Part shown: positions 1 through 7,162 of the stretch, one piece after another | Numbering within the stretch: position 1 is the stretch's first letter | Layout of the letters: every line of letters starts with the position of its first letter | Source: Afipia sp. | Lineage (GTDB): Bacteria; Pseudomonadota; Alphaproteobacteria; Rhizobiales; Xanthobacteraceae | Assembly (NCBI GenBank): GCA_020056155.1 | Contig: JAGVII010000478.1 | Span: 1-13,029 of the forward strand | Length of the DNA stretch: 13,029 bases | Direction: 5' to 3' | Position numbers and translations under genes: made by a program | Notes under the pieces: model-generated | Databases searched by the model: none | The model's input: the letters and a program-made list of their open reading frames with translations, nothing else | What the model was told of the DNA's origin: nothing

Positions 1-10
1 ATCTATCCGC

Positions 11-1474
11 TCAAATCCCACCCATGCAGAGATACTTGATCTCGAGATAGTCCTCGATGCCGTACTTGGAGCCTTCGCGGCCGTTGCCGCTTTCCTTGAC
101 GCCGCCGAACGGTGCGATCTCGGTCGAGATGATGCCCTCGTTGATCCCCACCATGCCGTATTCCAGCGCCTCGGCGACGCGCCACACCCGGCCGATGTCG
201 CGACCATAGAAATACGCAGCGAGCCCAAACTCGGTGTCATTGGCCAGCCGAATGGCTTCTTCTTCCGTCGTGAACCGGAACACCGGCGCCACCGGGCCGA
301 ACGTCTCCTCGCGGAAAATCAGCATGTCCGGGGTCGTACCGGTCAGGACCGTCGGCTCATAAAATGTACGGCCGAGCGCGTGACGCTTGCCGCCCACCGC
401 AACCCTGGCGCCTTTGGCCGTCGCATCGGCGATGTGCTCCTCGACCTTCTCGACGGCGGCCATGTTGATCAGCGGCCCGATGGTAACGCCCTCGCCAAAA
501 CCGTCGCCGACCTTGAGATCGCGTACCGCCTGCGACAGCTTCTCGACAAACCTGTCGTAGATCTTTTCCTGCGCGAAGATGCGGTTGACGCAGACACAGG
601 TCTGGCCGGCGTTGCGGTACTTCGACGCCATCGCGCCTTTGACGGCGGCGTCGATGTCGGCGTCGTCGAACACGATGAACGGCGCATTGCCGCCCAGTTC
701 CATGGAGGTCCGCTTCACCGTGGATGCGCATTGCTCCATCAGCTTCTTGCCGATCTCGGTCGAGCCGGTGAAAGTCACCTTGCGCACGATCGGGTTGGAC
801 GTCATTTCGCCGCCAATCGCGGAGGCCGATCCGGTCACCACGGAGAACACACCCTTCGGCACTCCGGCGCGCTCGGCTAAAGCAGCCAGAGCCAGCGCCG
901 ACAACGGCGTCTGGCTGGCCGGCTTCACCACCATCGTGCAGCCCGCCGCCAGCGCCGGCCCTGCCTTGCGCGTAATCATCGCAGCAGGGAAATTCCACGG
1001 TGTGATCGCCGCGCAAACGCCGATCGGTTGCTTCAATACGACAATGCGGCGATCCGAACTGAACGGCGGAATCGTGTCGCCGTAGATGCGCCGGCCTTCT
1101 TCTGCGAACCATTCGATGAAGCTTGCCGCATAGGCGATCTCGCCCTTACTTTCGGCCAGTGGCTTGCCCTGCTCCGCCGTCATGATGATGGCGAGATCTT
1201 CCTGATTGGCCATCATCAGATCGAACCATTTGCGCAAAACGGCAGAGCGTTCTTTCGCCGTCCTGGCGCGCCAGGCTGGCAGCGCGGCATTCGCCTGTTC
1301 GATGGCACGCTTTGTCTCACCTGCGCCCATGTTCGGCACGCTGCCGACGATCTCGCCGTTGGCGGGGTTATCGACCTTAATGGTGCCGCCGCCATCGGCT
1401 GCGACCCATGCGCCGCCAATGAAGCACGCGTCACGCAATAGAGAAGGATCTTTCAGCAGCAGTTTGGATGCCAT
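11..1474 (-). CDS. gabD-like: NAD(P)-dependent aldehyde dehydrogenase, succinate-semialdehyde dehydrogenase type
   Basis: This predicted cytosolic enzyme oxidises an aldehyde to a carboxylate with NAD(P)+. Closest by motif are GabD-type succinate-semialdehyde dehydrogenases. The 487-residue product is of normal family length and intact. PWNF (159-162) holds the oxyanion Asn161, KPAS (184-187) the cofactor-binding Lys, FTGSTEIGK (235-243) the Rossmann loop, MELGG (258-262) the general base Glu259, and GQTCVC (290-295) the nucleophile Cys293. The CVCVNR context with a second Cys two residues on is typical of SSADH. The frame stays open to 1660, but the ATG at 1474 begins the conserved N-terminus and lies one base after the stop of the acyl-CoA ligase gene; anything longer would overlap that gene. 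It is the last gene visible in the operon. An Fe-ADH upstream could supply the aldehyde. Family assignment is firm; the succinate-semialdehyde substrate is inferred. Confidence 0.93.
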   Translation of the reverse strand: MASKLLLKDPSLLRDACFIGGAWVAADGGGTIKVDNPANGEIVGSVPNMGAGETKRAIEQANAALPAWRARTAKERSAVLRKWFDLMMANQEDLAIIMTAEQGKPLAESKGEIAYAASFIEWFAEEGRRIYGDTIPPFSSDRRIVVLKQPIGVCAAITPWNFPAAMITRKAGPALAAGCTMVVKPASQTPLSALALAALAERAGVPKGVFSVVTGSASAIGGEMTSNPIVRKVTFTGSTEIGKKLMEQCASTVKRTSMELGGNAPFIVFDDADIDAAVKGAMASKYRNAGQTCVCVNRIFAQEKIYDRFVEKLSQAVRDLKVGDGFGEGVTIGPLINMAAVEKVEEHIADATAKGARVAVGGKRHALGRTFYEPTVLTGTTPDMLIFREETFGPVAPVFRFTTEEEAIRLANDTEFGLAAYFYGRDIGRVWRVAEALEYGMVGINEGIISTEIAPFGGVKESGNGREGSKYGIEDYLEIKYLCMGGI

Positions 1475-1475
1475 C

Positions 1476-3041
1476 TTACGATGCCTTGTTAGCTGGAGCG
1501 ACGAGGGTCTCACGCAATTTGAAGCGGATGATTTTACCAGATCCTGTGCGCGGGATCTCTTCCACGAAATGAACCGAGAACGGCACCTTGTACGGCGACA
1601 GCTTCCCTCGGCAGTGCTGCAGAATATCTTTCGAGCCGATGCCAGCCCCCTCTCGAGCAACGACGAACAGAGCGGGTACCTCCCCGAGATGTTCGTGCGG
1701 CACCCCTACCACCGCACTGTCGATCACATCGTCCATGAGATTGACCGCTTCCTCGATCTCTGCGGGAGCGATGTTCTGGCCGCCACGGATAATGAGTTCC
1801 TTGAGACGGCCCGTGATCGTCAGAAAGCCATTACTGTCGCTCCTCGCCAGGTCGCCGGTGTGATACCAGCCCTTGCGTAACGCGGACGCTGTTTCCTCAG
1901 GCTTGTTGTGATACCCGCTCATAAGATTGGGCCCGCGCACTATCAGTTCGCCTTCCTCACCCGTCGCGACGTCTTCGCCGGTTGCCGGCGAGATAATACG
2001 GACAGCGAGGCCCGGCAGCGGCAGTCCGCATGATCCCATCACGCGCTCGCCGACCGGCCAATTCATCGTCACCATTGTCGATGTCTCCGTGATCCCGTAA
2101 CCATCGAGCAGCTTGATGCCGAAGCGACCTTCAAACTCACGGTTCAGCGTTGCCGGCATGATCGCGCCGGCTGACATACTGAGCCGGAGATTGGGCAGTT
2201 TCAGGCCAGGCTCTGCCTTTGTCGCTTCGAGGAAGTAGTGAAACATCGTCGGAACGCCAGGAAACACCGTGAACTCGCCGCTCTTCAGCATGCGTACGGC
2301 GTCGGTCGTCGAGTATTTCTCCATGATGTATTCAGTTGCGCCGACGGCCAGAATGCTCAGGACTGACAGATTGAGCGCATAGGAATGAAACAGCGGCAGC
2401 GGCGAGAGCACAACATCGCTTTCCGACAATCCGGCGATGGGCGCCCAGCAGGCGGCGTTCACCCACAACATACTATGGACAGACAGCAGCACCCCCTTGG
2501 CTCGACCGGTAGTGCCGGAGGTGTAGATGATAAAGGCGGGCTCGAAAATCTCCGACGGATCTCGTGGCGCGGACTTTGACGCCGATGTTGCGAGCTGTTC
2601 ATAGCGCAGTGCTGCCACGGACGACGGTCCTTGCCCGGTCAGAATAGTCAGCTTCAGATCGGGCGTCTCCTGCTTTAACTTTACGATCAGTGGCGCGCGC
2701 TCGTCCGTTGTGATGATTGCCGTACAACGCGCATCTTGAAGCCGATAGAGTACTTCGGATTCTGTCGCCTCGAAGCTGATCGGCACGCCGATACCACCGG
2801 CGCGGTTGATTGCGAAACAACTTTCGACCCAGGCAACCGAATTCGGAAGGAAGATCGCGACCTTGTCGCCCGGCCGGACTCCGTTGTCGGCCAGATGCCC
2901 AGCGACATTGCCTGTACGTGCCGCGAGTTCACCATAAGTGACCATAGTCGATGCATCGCGATAGGCTGGTTTCGATCCACGCGCATCCGCTTGACGGCGG
3001 AGCAGCGTCGGGATCGAGGCGATCAGGTCTGTCTGGAGCAT
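1476..3041 (-). CDS. AMP-dependent acyl-CoA synthetase (class I adenylate-forming acid:CoA ligase)
   Basis: It activates a carboxylic acid with ATP to an acyl-adenylate and then an acyl-CoA in the cytosol. The 521 residues cover the whole family. The P-loop-like AMP motif YTSGTTGRAKG is at 173-183, GYGITE (A5) at 314-319, YHTGD with the ribose-binding Asp at 393-397, the hinge region GRLKELI at 411-417, and the catalytic C-terminal Lys503 in PRTGSGK. There is no signal peptide. The start is well supported: GGGAGGA lies four bases before the ATG. It is 25 bases downstream of the SDR gene and one base before the aldehyde dehydrogenase gene, so it is part of the same operon. The motifs do not separate medium/long-chain, aromatic or alicyclic acids. 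Its presence shows that a CoA-thioester branch exists beside the alcohol/aldehyde branch. Confidence 0.93.
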   Translation of the reverse strand: MLQTDLIASIPTLLRRQADARGSKPAYRDASTMVTYGELAARTGNVAGHLADNGVRPGDKVAIFLPNSVAWVESCFAINRAGGIGVPISFEATESEVLYRLQDARCTAIITTDERAPLIVKLKQETPDLKLTILTGQGPSSVAALRYEQLATSASKSAPRDPSEIFEPAFIIYTSGTTGRAKGVLLSVHSMLWVNAACWAPIAGLSESDVVLSPLPLFHSYALNLSVLSILAVGATEYIMEKYSTTDAVRMLKSGEFTVFPGVPTMFHYFLEATKAEPGLKLPNLRLSMSAGAIMPATLNREFEGRFGIKLLDGYGITETSTMVTMNWPVGERVMGSCGLPLPGLAVRIISPATGEDVATGEEGELIVRGPNLMSGYHNKPEETASALRKGWYHTGDLARSDSNGFLTITGRLKELIIRGGQNIAPAEIEEAVNLMDDVIDSAVVGVPHEHLGEVPALFVVAREGAGIGSKDILQHCRGKLSPYKVPFSVHFVEEIPRTGSGKIIRFKLRETLVAPANKAS

Positions 3042-3066
3042 AATCTCCTCCCTATCTTGCTGGACA

Positions 3067-3819
3067 TCAGACCATGCTGAACCCGCCGCTGATGCTGATG
3101 GTCTGACCGGTAATCCATCCGCCGTGCTTGGAGGACAGCAGCGTCACCATCGGCGCGATGTCGGACGGGAATCCGAGACGGCGCAGCGGATAGAGCTTGG
3201 TCAGCTTATCGCGGTTGGCATTGACCCAGTCGAGATCATGCGGCGTCTCAACGAGGCCCAGCGAGATCGTATTCGCAGTGACGCCGAAGCGGCCCATCTC
3301 TCGCGCCAGCGACTTCATGAGGGCGATCACGCCGCCCCGCGCAGCCGCCACGATCGCGAGACCCGATTCACCGACGCGTGAGGAATCGCCCACCAATGCG
3401 ATAATCCGGCCATCGCCCGCCTTTTCAATATGCGGCGCCGCCGCCTTGGAAATATGGATTGCGCCGTAGAGGCAGATATCGATTTGCTTCTTCCATTCCT
3501 CGGGTGTGGTCTCGACAAAGCGGTTGCGCAGCGCCACACCGGCATTATTGACAATGATATTCAGTCCGCCCAGATCGGAGACAACTTTCGCAACCATCGC
3601 CTGCACTTCATCGAAGTTGGAGACGTCGGCCTTGTAGGCAACGGCCTTGCCGCCGGCCTTCTCGATCTCGGTGACCACGGCAGCGGCGCGCTCGCGCGAG
3701 CCATTATAATTTACCGCAACGGCCGCACCCTCTGCCGCGAGATTGAGCGCGATTTCGCGACCGACATCGCGGCCGGCACCGGTAACGAGAGCAACCTTGC
3801 CCTTCAGATCCATGTTCAT
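3067..3819 (-). CDS. SDR-family protein lacking the catalytic Asn-Ser-Tyr-Lys tetrad
   Basis: The 250-residue protein has the fold and length of classical short-chain dehydrogenases. The N-terminal nucleotide-binding motif TGAGRDVG (13-20), Asp65 for the adenine ring and NNAG (91-94) are intact, so NAD(P) binding is likely. The active site is not intact. Where the family has YxxxK the sequence reads VAAAR, putting Val157 and Arg161 at the Tyr and Lys positions. In an ungapped comparison with FabG-type proteins the Asn position is Cys116 and the Ser position Gly144, with Ser146/147 close by. The codons (GTG, CGG, TGC) read cleanly and the frame is undamaged, so this is not an obvious pseudogene. 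GAGGA seven bases before the ATG at 3819 supports the start. It sits between the lactonase-like and acyl-CoA ligase genes. Automatic annotation would say 3-oxoacyl-ACP reductase; I would not claim reductase activity. Confidence 0.9.
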   Translation of the reverse strand: MNMDLKGKVALVTGAGRDVGREIALNLAAEGAAVAVNYNGSRERAAAVVTEIEKAGGKAVAYKADVSNFDEVQAMVAKVVSDLGGLNIIVNNAGVALRNRFVETTPEEWKKQIDICLYGAIHISKAAAPHIEKAGDGRIIALVGDSSRVGESGLAIVAAARGGVIALMKSLAREMGRFGVTANTISLGLVETPHDLDWVNANRDKLTKLYPLRRLGFPSDIAPMVTLLSSKHGGWITGQTISISGGFSMV

Positions 3820-3870
3820 TTTATCGTCCTCAAAGTTTGTTGTCTGCGATTCTGTCGGAGCCGCGGCTTC

Positions 3871-4632
3871 TCAGTCGTAGGCATCCAGTCCCTTACGCAA
3901 GGAATCCCACTGCGCGCCGTCATGACTGCAAATAATCATCGCGCCTGCCGCCTCAATCCGCCGGATCTCGGCAAACGACTGCAGGAACTGCTCGGCATTT
4001 TTGGTATTCTTCGGCACGATCTCTTTGTCGAGATTTTCGCGAATGCTAAGGGCGTCGGATGTCAGCAGAAATTCACCACCACGATCCAGCTTCACTAACG
4101 CGCCCATGGTGCCGGGCGTATGTCCGGGTAACGGAATAAGCGTGATCTTCCCATCACCAAAAAGGTCCGTCTGCTGCTCGATCACCTTCATCGGTATCGC
4201 GTGGTCCCAATCGGCGGAGAAATAGCCGCTGTTCAGGGCATCCGGCGCTTTGGCGGCCTCCAGTTCGCGCGCGTGCACGACGATTGTTGATTTCCTGAAG
4301 AACTCGTTGCATCCGCAGTGATCAGTGTGAAGATGCGAGCAGACGACAACATCGATATCGTCGGGACCAAGGCCGACAGCCTTAAGACCGCTTAGAACAT
4401 TCTCGCCCGGCCGCATGATCGGCGTCATGTATTTCGCAAGTCCGCCCCATCGTGCCTCGGCATTCTCCGCAATCGTCGGATGACAGCCGGTATCGAACAG
4501 CACGTTGCCCTGGGTATGTCGCATCAACATGCACGACACCGGTAGCTCGATCATCTCGCTACGATCGACGTCCGGGAAATAGATATTCTTCTTCATGCGA
4601 AGGCGACCGCCGGACAGAACGTGCATTTTCAT
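3871..4632 (-). CDS. Metallo-beta-lactamase-fold hydrolase, N-acyl homoserine lactonase (AiiA/AttM) family-like
   Basis: This is a predicted di-zinc hydrolase of 253 residues, the usual length for the AiiA/AttM(BlcC) lactonases. The metal motif SHLHTDH gives His100, His102, Asp104 and His105. His171 (PGHTPG), bridging Asp193 (TSDA) and His237 (CSHD) complete the site in the expected order. The N-terminal half, with the FDTGCHP turn (47-52), also matches this group. No signal peptide is seen, so it is probably cytosolic. Members open acyl-homoserine lactones, gamma-butyrolactone or related esters. Within a catabolic operon a substrate lactone or ester is a likelier target than quorum-sensing signals, but that is inference. 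GGGAGGT lies eight bases before the ATG and inside the last codons of the crotonase gene, only six bases separating the two genes, so translation is probably coupled. A second in-frame ATG at 4626 is also possible. Confidence 0.88.
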   Translation of the reverse strand: MKMHVLSGGRLRMKKNIYFPDVDRSEMIELPVSCMLMRHTQGNVLFDTGCHPTIAENAEARWGGLAKYMTPIMRPGENVLSGLKAVGLGPDDIDVVVCSHLHTDHCGCNEFFRKSTIVVHARELEAAKAPDALNSGYFSADWDHAIPMKVIEQQTDLFGDGKITLIPLPGHTPGTMGALVKLDRGGEFLLTSDALSIRENLDKEIVPKNTKNAEQFLQSFAEIRRIEAAGAMIICSHDGAQWDSLRKGLDAYD

Positions 4633-4638
4633 GGTATC

Positions 4639-5412
4639 TTACCTCCCGCGGAACATTGGAGCCCGCTTCTCGGTAAATGCCCGGCGGCCCTCCTCGTAAT
4701 CCTCGCTGTCCGACACATGATCGATGAAAGCTTCGGCGGCTTTCTCGTCCAGCGATCCCGGTCCCATCGACAGGTCGGTCAGTATCTTTTTTGCGCCCTC
4801 AACCGAGAGCGGCGCGAGTTTGGCAATATCGGCAGCAAAAGCCTTCGCATCGGCCATGGGATCGCTCGATACGCGATCGATAAGCCCCATTCTCGCCGCA
4901 TCGCCCGCACTGAAGCGCTCCGCCGAATAAAGAATACGTTTGGCACTGGTCAGACCGACCAGCGCCAGCAGGCGCTGCGTGCTGCGGACACCATAAACGA
5001 TCGACAGCTTTGCTGCAGGAATACCAATCGAAGCACCGGGATGCGCGTAGCGAAAATCGCAGGCCATCGACAGGTGACAACCGCCGCCAAGGCAATACCC
5101 CTCTAAAACGGCGATAACCGGCTTCGACGCACCCGCGATTGCATCGGACGATGCATCGACCGCGACCTCGTAAGCCTTGCTTTCGGCGACATTCGAGCGG
5201 ACTTTTGCGAACTCCGAGACATCGGCTCCAACGCTGAAGTTTCCGCCCGCTCCGGTCAGGATGATCGCCCGTACGCTGGTGTCCTGCCCCAGCCGCGTGA
5301 ATATCTCGGCGATACGTTGCCACATAGCCAGCGTCATGGCGTTGCGTTCCGCCGGCCGGTTGAGTGTCACCACACCGACCTTGTCCTGAATGGCGATGTC
5401 GATATCGGCCAA
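4639..5412 (-). CDS. Crotonase (enoyl-CoA hydratase/isomerase) superfamily protein without the two catalytic glutamates
   Basis: The 257-residue protein has the crotonase fold, which binds acyl-CoA and stabilises an enolate in an oxyanion hole. The two oxyanion segments are present: FSVGAD (59-64) and LGGGC (108-112). The glutamates that activate water in true hydratases (rat mitochondrial Glu144 and Glu164) are replaced: GGGCE reads GGGCH (His113) and, twenty residues on, GxPE reads GIPA (Ala133). CoA binding is likely, hydration as in the textbook enzyme is doubtful. Isomerase, hydrolase, decarboxylase or C-C-cleaving activity are open alternatives known within the superfamily. Translation starts at TTG: the only upstream signal, AGGAG seven bases before, points to it, and the first ATG codon (residue 26) would remove conserved sequence. 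The gene lies between the thioesterase and lactonase-like genes. Confidence 0.9.
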   Translation of the reverse strand: MADIDIAIQDKVGVVTLNRPAERNAMTLAMWQRIAEIFTRLGQDTSVRAIILTGAGGNFSVGADVSEFAKVRSNVAESKAYEVAVDASSDAIAGASKPVIAVLEGYCLGGGCHLSMACDFRYAHPGASIGIPAAKLSIVYGVRSTQRLLALVGLTSAKRILYSAERFSAGDAARMGLIDRVSSDPMADAKAFAADIAKLAPLSVEGAKKILTDLSMGPGSLDEKAAEAFIDHVSDSEDYEEGRRAFTEKRAPMFRGR

Positions 5413-5424
5413 GATCTCTCTCCT
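5413..5424 (-). promoter_or_regulatory. Ribosome binding site that fixes a TTG start (crotonase gene)
   Basis: On the minus strand AGGAG (5420-5424) is followed by seven bases and then TTG at 5412. No ATG or GTG start is available at the expected N-terminus, so this site decides the unusual start codon. Confidence 0.7.
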
Positions 5425-5429
5425 ACGGA

Positions 5430-5446
5430 ACCGGCAGAATGCCGGT
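5430..5446 (-). repeat. Short intercistronic hairpin between thioesterase and crotonase genes
   Basis: ACCGGCA and TGCCGGT form a perfect seven-base stem around a three-base loop. It falls in the 46-base gap between the stop of the thioesterase gene and the TTG of the crotonase gene. No T-tract follows on the minus strand, so an intrinsic terminator is unlikely. A role in mRNA processing or in tuning expression of the downstream genes is possible but unproven. Confidence 0.5.
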
Positions 5447-5458
5447 CATGCTAAGTTA

Positions 5459-5905
5459 TTACGGCGTAACGCGACCCAACGGCGCAACCACCGACTTCAC
5501 TTTTTCCGGAATCGCAGTTGGCCGTCCGCTCTCGCGCTCGACACAAACGTGGACGAAATGCCCCTGCGCGGACGCCTCGTCATCATCGTCTTTGAACAAG
5601 CCGATCTCGTAACGAATGCTGCTGCTACCCAGATGACCGACCCGCAATCCAACATTAATTTTGGAGGGAAAGCCGATTGACCTGAAGTAGCTGCACATCG
5701 TTTCCGCGACGAGTCCGATCACAGGGCTCTTCTCGACATCGAGAACTCCGTTCTCAATCAGGTACTGGTTCACGATCGTGTCGAAGAATGAGTAGTATGT
5801 CGCATTGTTCATGTGCCGATACGAGTCATTGTCCATCCAACGTGTCGTCATCGTCTGGAAGTACGCGTAGCTGCCGCGCTTGTCCGGCTTGGGCCGCTCC
5901 GTCAT
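5459..5905 (-). CDS. Hotdog-fold acyl-CoA thioesterase (4-hydroxybenzoyl-CoA thioesterase/YbgC-like)
   Basis: This 148-residue cytosolic protein has the single-hotdog length and N-terminal pattern of the 4HBT class. The active-site segment TRWMDNDSYRHMNN spans residues 21-34. Asp27 aligns with the catalytic Asp17 of Pseudomonas 4-hydroxybenzoyl-CoA thioesterase, and Asp25, His31 and Asn33 follow the family's D-x-D...H-x-N pattern. The predicted reaction is acyl-CoA plus water to free acid plus CoA. Its ATG shares four bases (ATGA) with the stop of the Fe-ADH gene, so translation is coupled to it. Its chemistry opposes the acyl-CoA ligase of the same operon, so it may release a product acid or free trapped CoA. 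The acyl group cannot be told from sequence. Confidence 0.88.
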   Translation of the reverse strand: MTERPKPDKRGSYAYFQTMTTRWMDNDSYRHMNNATYYSFFDTIVNQYLIENGVLDVEKSPVIGLVAETMCSYFRSIGFPSKINVGLRVGHLGSSSIRYEIGLFKDDDDEASAQGHFVHVCVERESGRPTAIPEKVKSVVAPLGRVTP

Positions 5906-7089
5906 AGCGAGGCCTCGTAGATGGCCAGCGCATCGTCACGAACGACCTCACGCGGGTTGTTGATAAGAAGCCGCGTCTGCTTCATCGCATCGTCGGCCAG
6001 CAGTCCCAGGTCCCCTTCGGCGATACCGACATCACGCAACCGCGTTGGTAGGCCGAGATTTATCGGAAGCGCCGACAGCATCTCCACGAGCGCCTTGGTG
6101 CGATCGGCCGAACTTCCCTTGGCATTGGGCGTCAGGATCGTCGCAAGCTCGCCATAGTACTGTTCTGCGGAGTTAGCATTGAAACGGATGACCTGCGGCA
6201 GGACGAGCGAATTCGAGAGCCCGTGCGGAACGTGGAAGCGCGCGCCGACCGGATAAGCAAGCGCGTGCACAGCCGCGACCGGCGCATTCGCGAACGCCAT
6301 GCCGGCCAGCATGGAACCGAGCAGCATGTTGTGGCGGGCTTCGCGATTGGTGCCGTTGCGGCAGACTTCGTGAATATTGCCGCCGAGCAGCCGCAAGGCG
6401 TCGCGCGCGAGTGCGTCTGAGAGTGGATTTTTCAGGCGCTTACTGGTGTAGGCTTCAATGGCATGAACCATTGCATCGATACCGGTAGCCGCCGTTACCG
6501 CAGACGGAAGTCCAAGAGTCAGCTCCGCGTCGAGCACTGCCCAATCAGGCAACAGAACTGGCGACACAACGCCCTTCTTCTCGCCCTCGCCCGTTGTCAC
6601 GATCGAGATCGGCGTGACCTCTGAGCCGGTTCCTGCCGTCGTCGGCGCTAACACCAGCGGCAGCCGGCGACCCTTGACCATGCCCACGCCATAGATATCG
6701 TCGAGCCTTTCCTGCCCGACAGCGAGAAGCGCCACTAGCTTGGCGACATCCATCGAACTACCGCCACCGATGGAGACAACGCCATCGACCTTGGCATCCA
6801 TCGCCAGCTTGACCGCTGCATCGATGACATAAACAGGCGGGTCGGCAACGACATCTGTAAACAAGGTAACCGCGACGCCCTCCTGTTCCAGCCCTTGCAG
6901 TCCTGCCTGCAACAAGCCTGCTCCCTTCACGCCGGCATCGCTTACTAAAAGAATGGACGTACAGCCAAGCGACTTCACAAGCTCGCCGATGCGCGAGGAA
7001 CTGCCAAGCTCAACCAGAATGGATTTAGTGGATTGAAAGACGAAACCCTGCACTCCGAACTCCATTGAACCTTGGGGCAAGCTGCGCAT
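5902..7089 (-). CDS. Iron-containing (group III) alcohol dehydrogenase
   Basis: It is predicted to interconvert an alcohol and an aldehyde or ketone with NAD(P). In the 395-residue form the Rossmann motif GGGSSMD lies at 108-114 and TTAGTGSE at 150-157. The four metal ligands of the family (Asp196, His200, His263, His277 in E. coli FucO) correspond to Asp205 and His209 (GIDAMVHAIE), His275 (VHALAYP) and His289 (VPHG). Length and motifs are complete. Start is ambiguous: the ATG at 7089 is preceded in frame by GTG at 7092, which is eight bases from AAGGG and equally plausible, and another ATG lies at 7065. It is the first gene of the seven-gene catabolic operon and is led by the promoter at 7126-7162. 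Some relatives are 4-hydroxybutyrate dehydrogenases, which would fit the aldehyde dehydrogenase at the operon end; this substrate is inferred. Confidence 0.92.
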   Translation of the reverse strand: MRSLPQGSMEFGVQGFVFQSTKSILVELGSSSRIGELVKSLGCTSILLVSDAGVKGAGLLQAGLQGLEQEGVAVTLFTDVVADPPVYVIDAAVKLAMDAKVDGVVSIGGGSSMDVAKLVALLAVGQERLDDIYGVGMVKGRRLPLVLAPTTAGTGSEVTPISIVTTGEGEKKGVVSPVLLPDWAVLDAELTLGLPSAVTAATGIDAMVHAIEAYTSKRLKNPLSDALARDALRLLGGNIHEVCRNGTNREARHNMLLGSMLAGMAFANAPVAAVHALAYPVGARFHVPHGLSNSLVLPQVIRFNANSAEQYYGELATILTPNAKGSSADRTKALVEMLSALPINLGLPTRLRDVGIAEGDLGLLADDAMKQTRLLINNPREVVRDDALAIYEASL

Positions 7090-7105
7090 CACGATAGGTA
7101 CCCTT

Positions 7106-7115
7106 ATGGCGCCAT
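7106..7115. repeat. Perfect 10-bp palindrome in the Fe-ADH leader
   Basis: ATGGCGCCAT is a perfect palindrome lying between the predicted transcription start and the start codon of the Fe-ADH gene, overlapping the AAGGG region. It could be a repressor site or a chance NarI-type palindrome. Nothing equivalent occurs in front of the binding-protein gene. Confidence 0.35.
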
Positions 7116-7125
7116 CTATATGTCA

Positions 7126-7162
7126 CTTGCATAAATAGACTTATTCGGACGGCCGATGTCAA
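7126..7162 (-). promoter_or_regulatory. Promoter of the catabolic operon with shared operator-like motif
   Basis: On the minus strand TTGACA (7157-7162) is separated by 17 bases from TCTATT (7134-7139), followed at once by TATGCAAG (7126-7133). The -35 hexamer overlaps the TGA stop of livM. The 16-base block AGTCTATTTATGCAAG (7126-7141) recurs with one mismatch in the promoter at 10642-10678, and the two promoters agree at 28 of 37 aligned positions with identical spacing. It should drive the seven genes from Fe-ADH to aldehyde dehydrogenase. The -10 box is only 4/6, which suits an activated or regulated promoter. Confidence 0.72.

Noticed and set aside
357..1112. Second minus-strand frame of 251 codons inside the aldehyde dehydrogenase gene
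   Set aside because: It is an Arg-rich out-of-frame shadow of a conserved gene, typical of GC-rich DNA.
1475..1660. N-terminal extension of the aldehyde dehydrogenase to 1660
   Set aside because: The extra 62 residues are unlike the family and come from another frame of the acyl-CoA ligase gene. The ATG at 1474 begins the standard N-terminus.
1206..1880. Plus-strand open frame of 224 codons across the ligase/dehydrogenase junction
   Set aside because: It runs antisense to the ends of two firmly identified genes, and no motif was seen.
3859..3868. Ten-base palindrome AGCCGCGGCT just after the start-side gap of the SDR gene
   Set aside because: It has no loop and no extension into a stable hairpin, is GC-rich and likely by chance. 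I do not call it a terminator or operator.
3871..4632. Quorum-quenching locus based on the AHL-lactonase-like gene
   Set aside because: No luxI/luxR-type genes are present, and the gene is embedded in a catabolic operon with an importer. A metabolic lactone or ester substrate is more economical.
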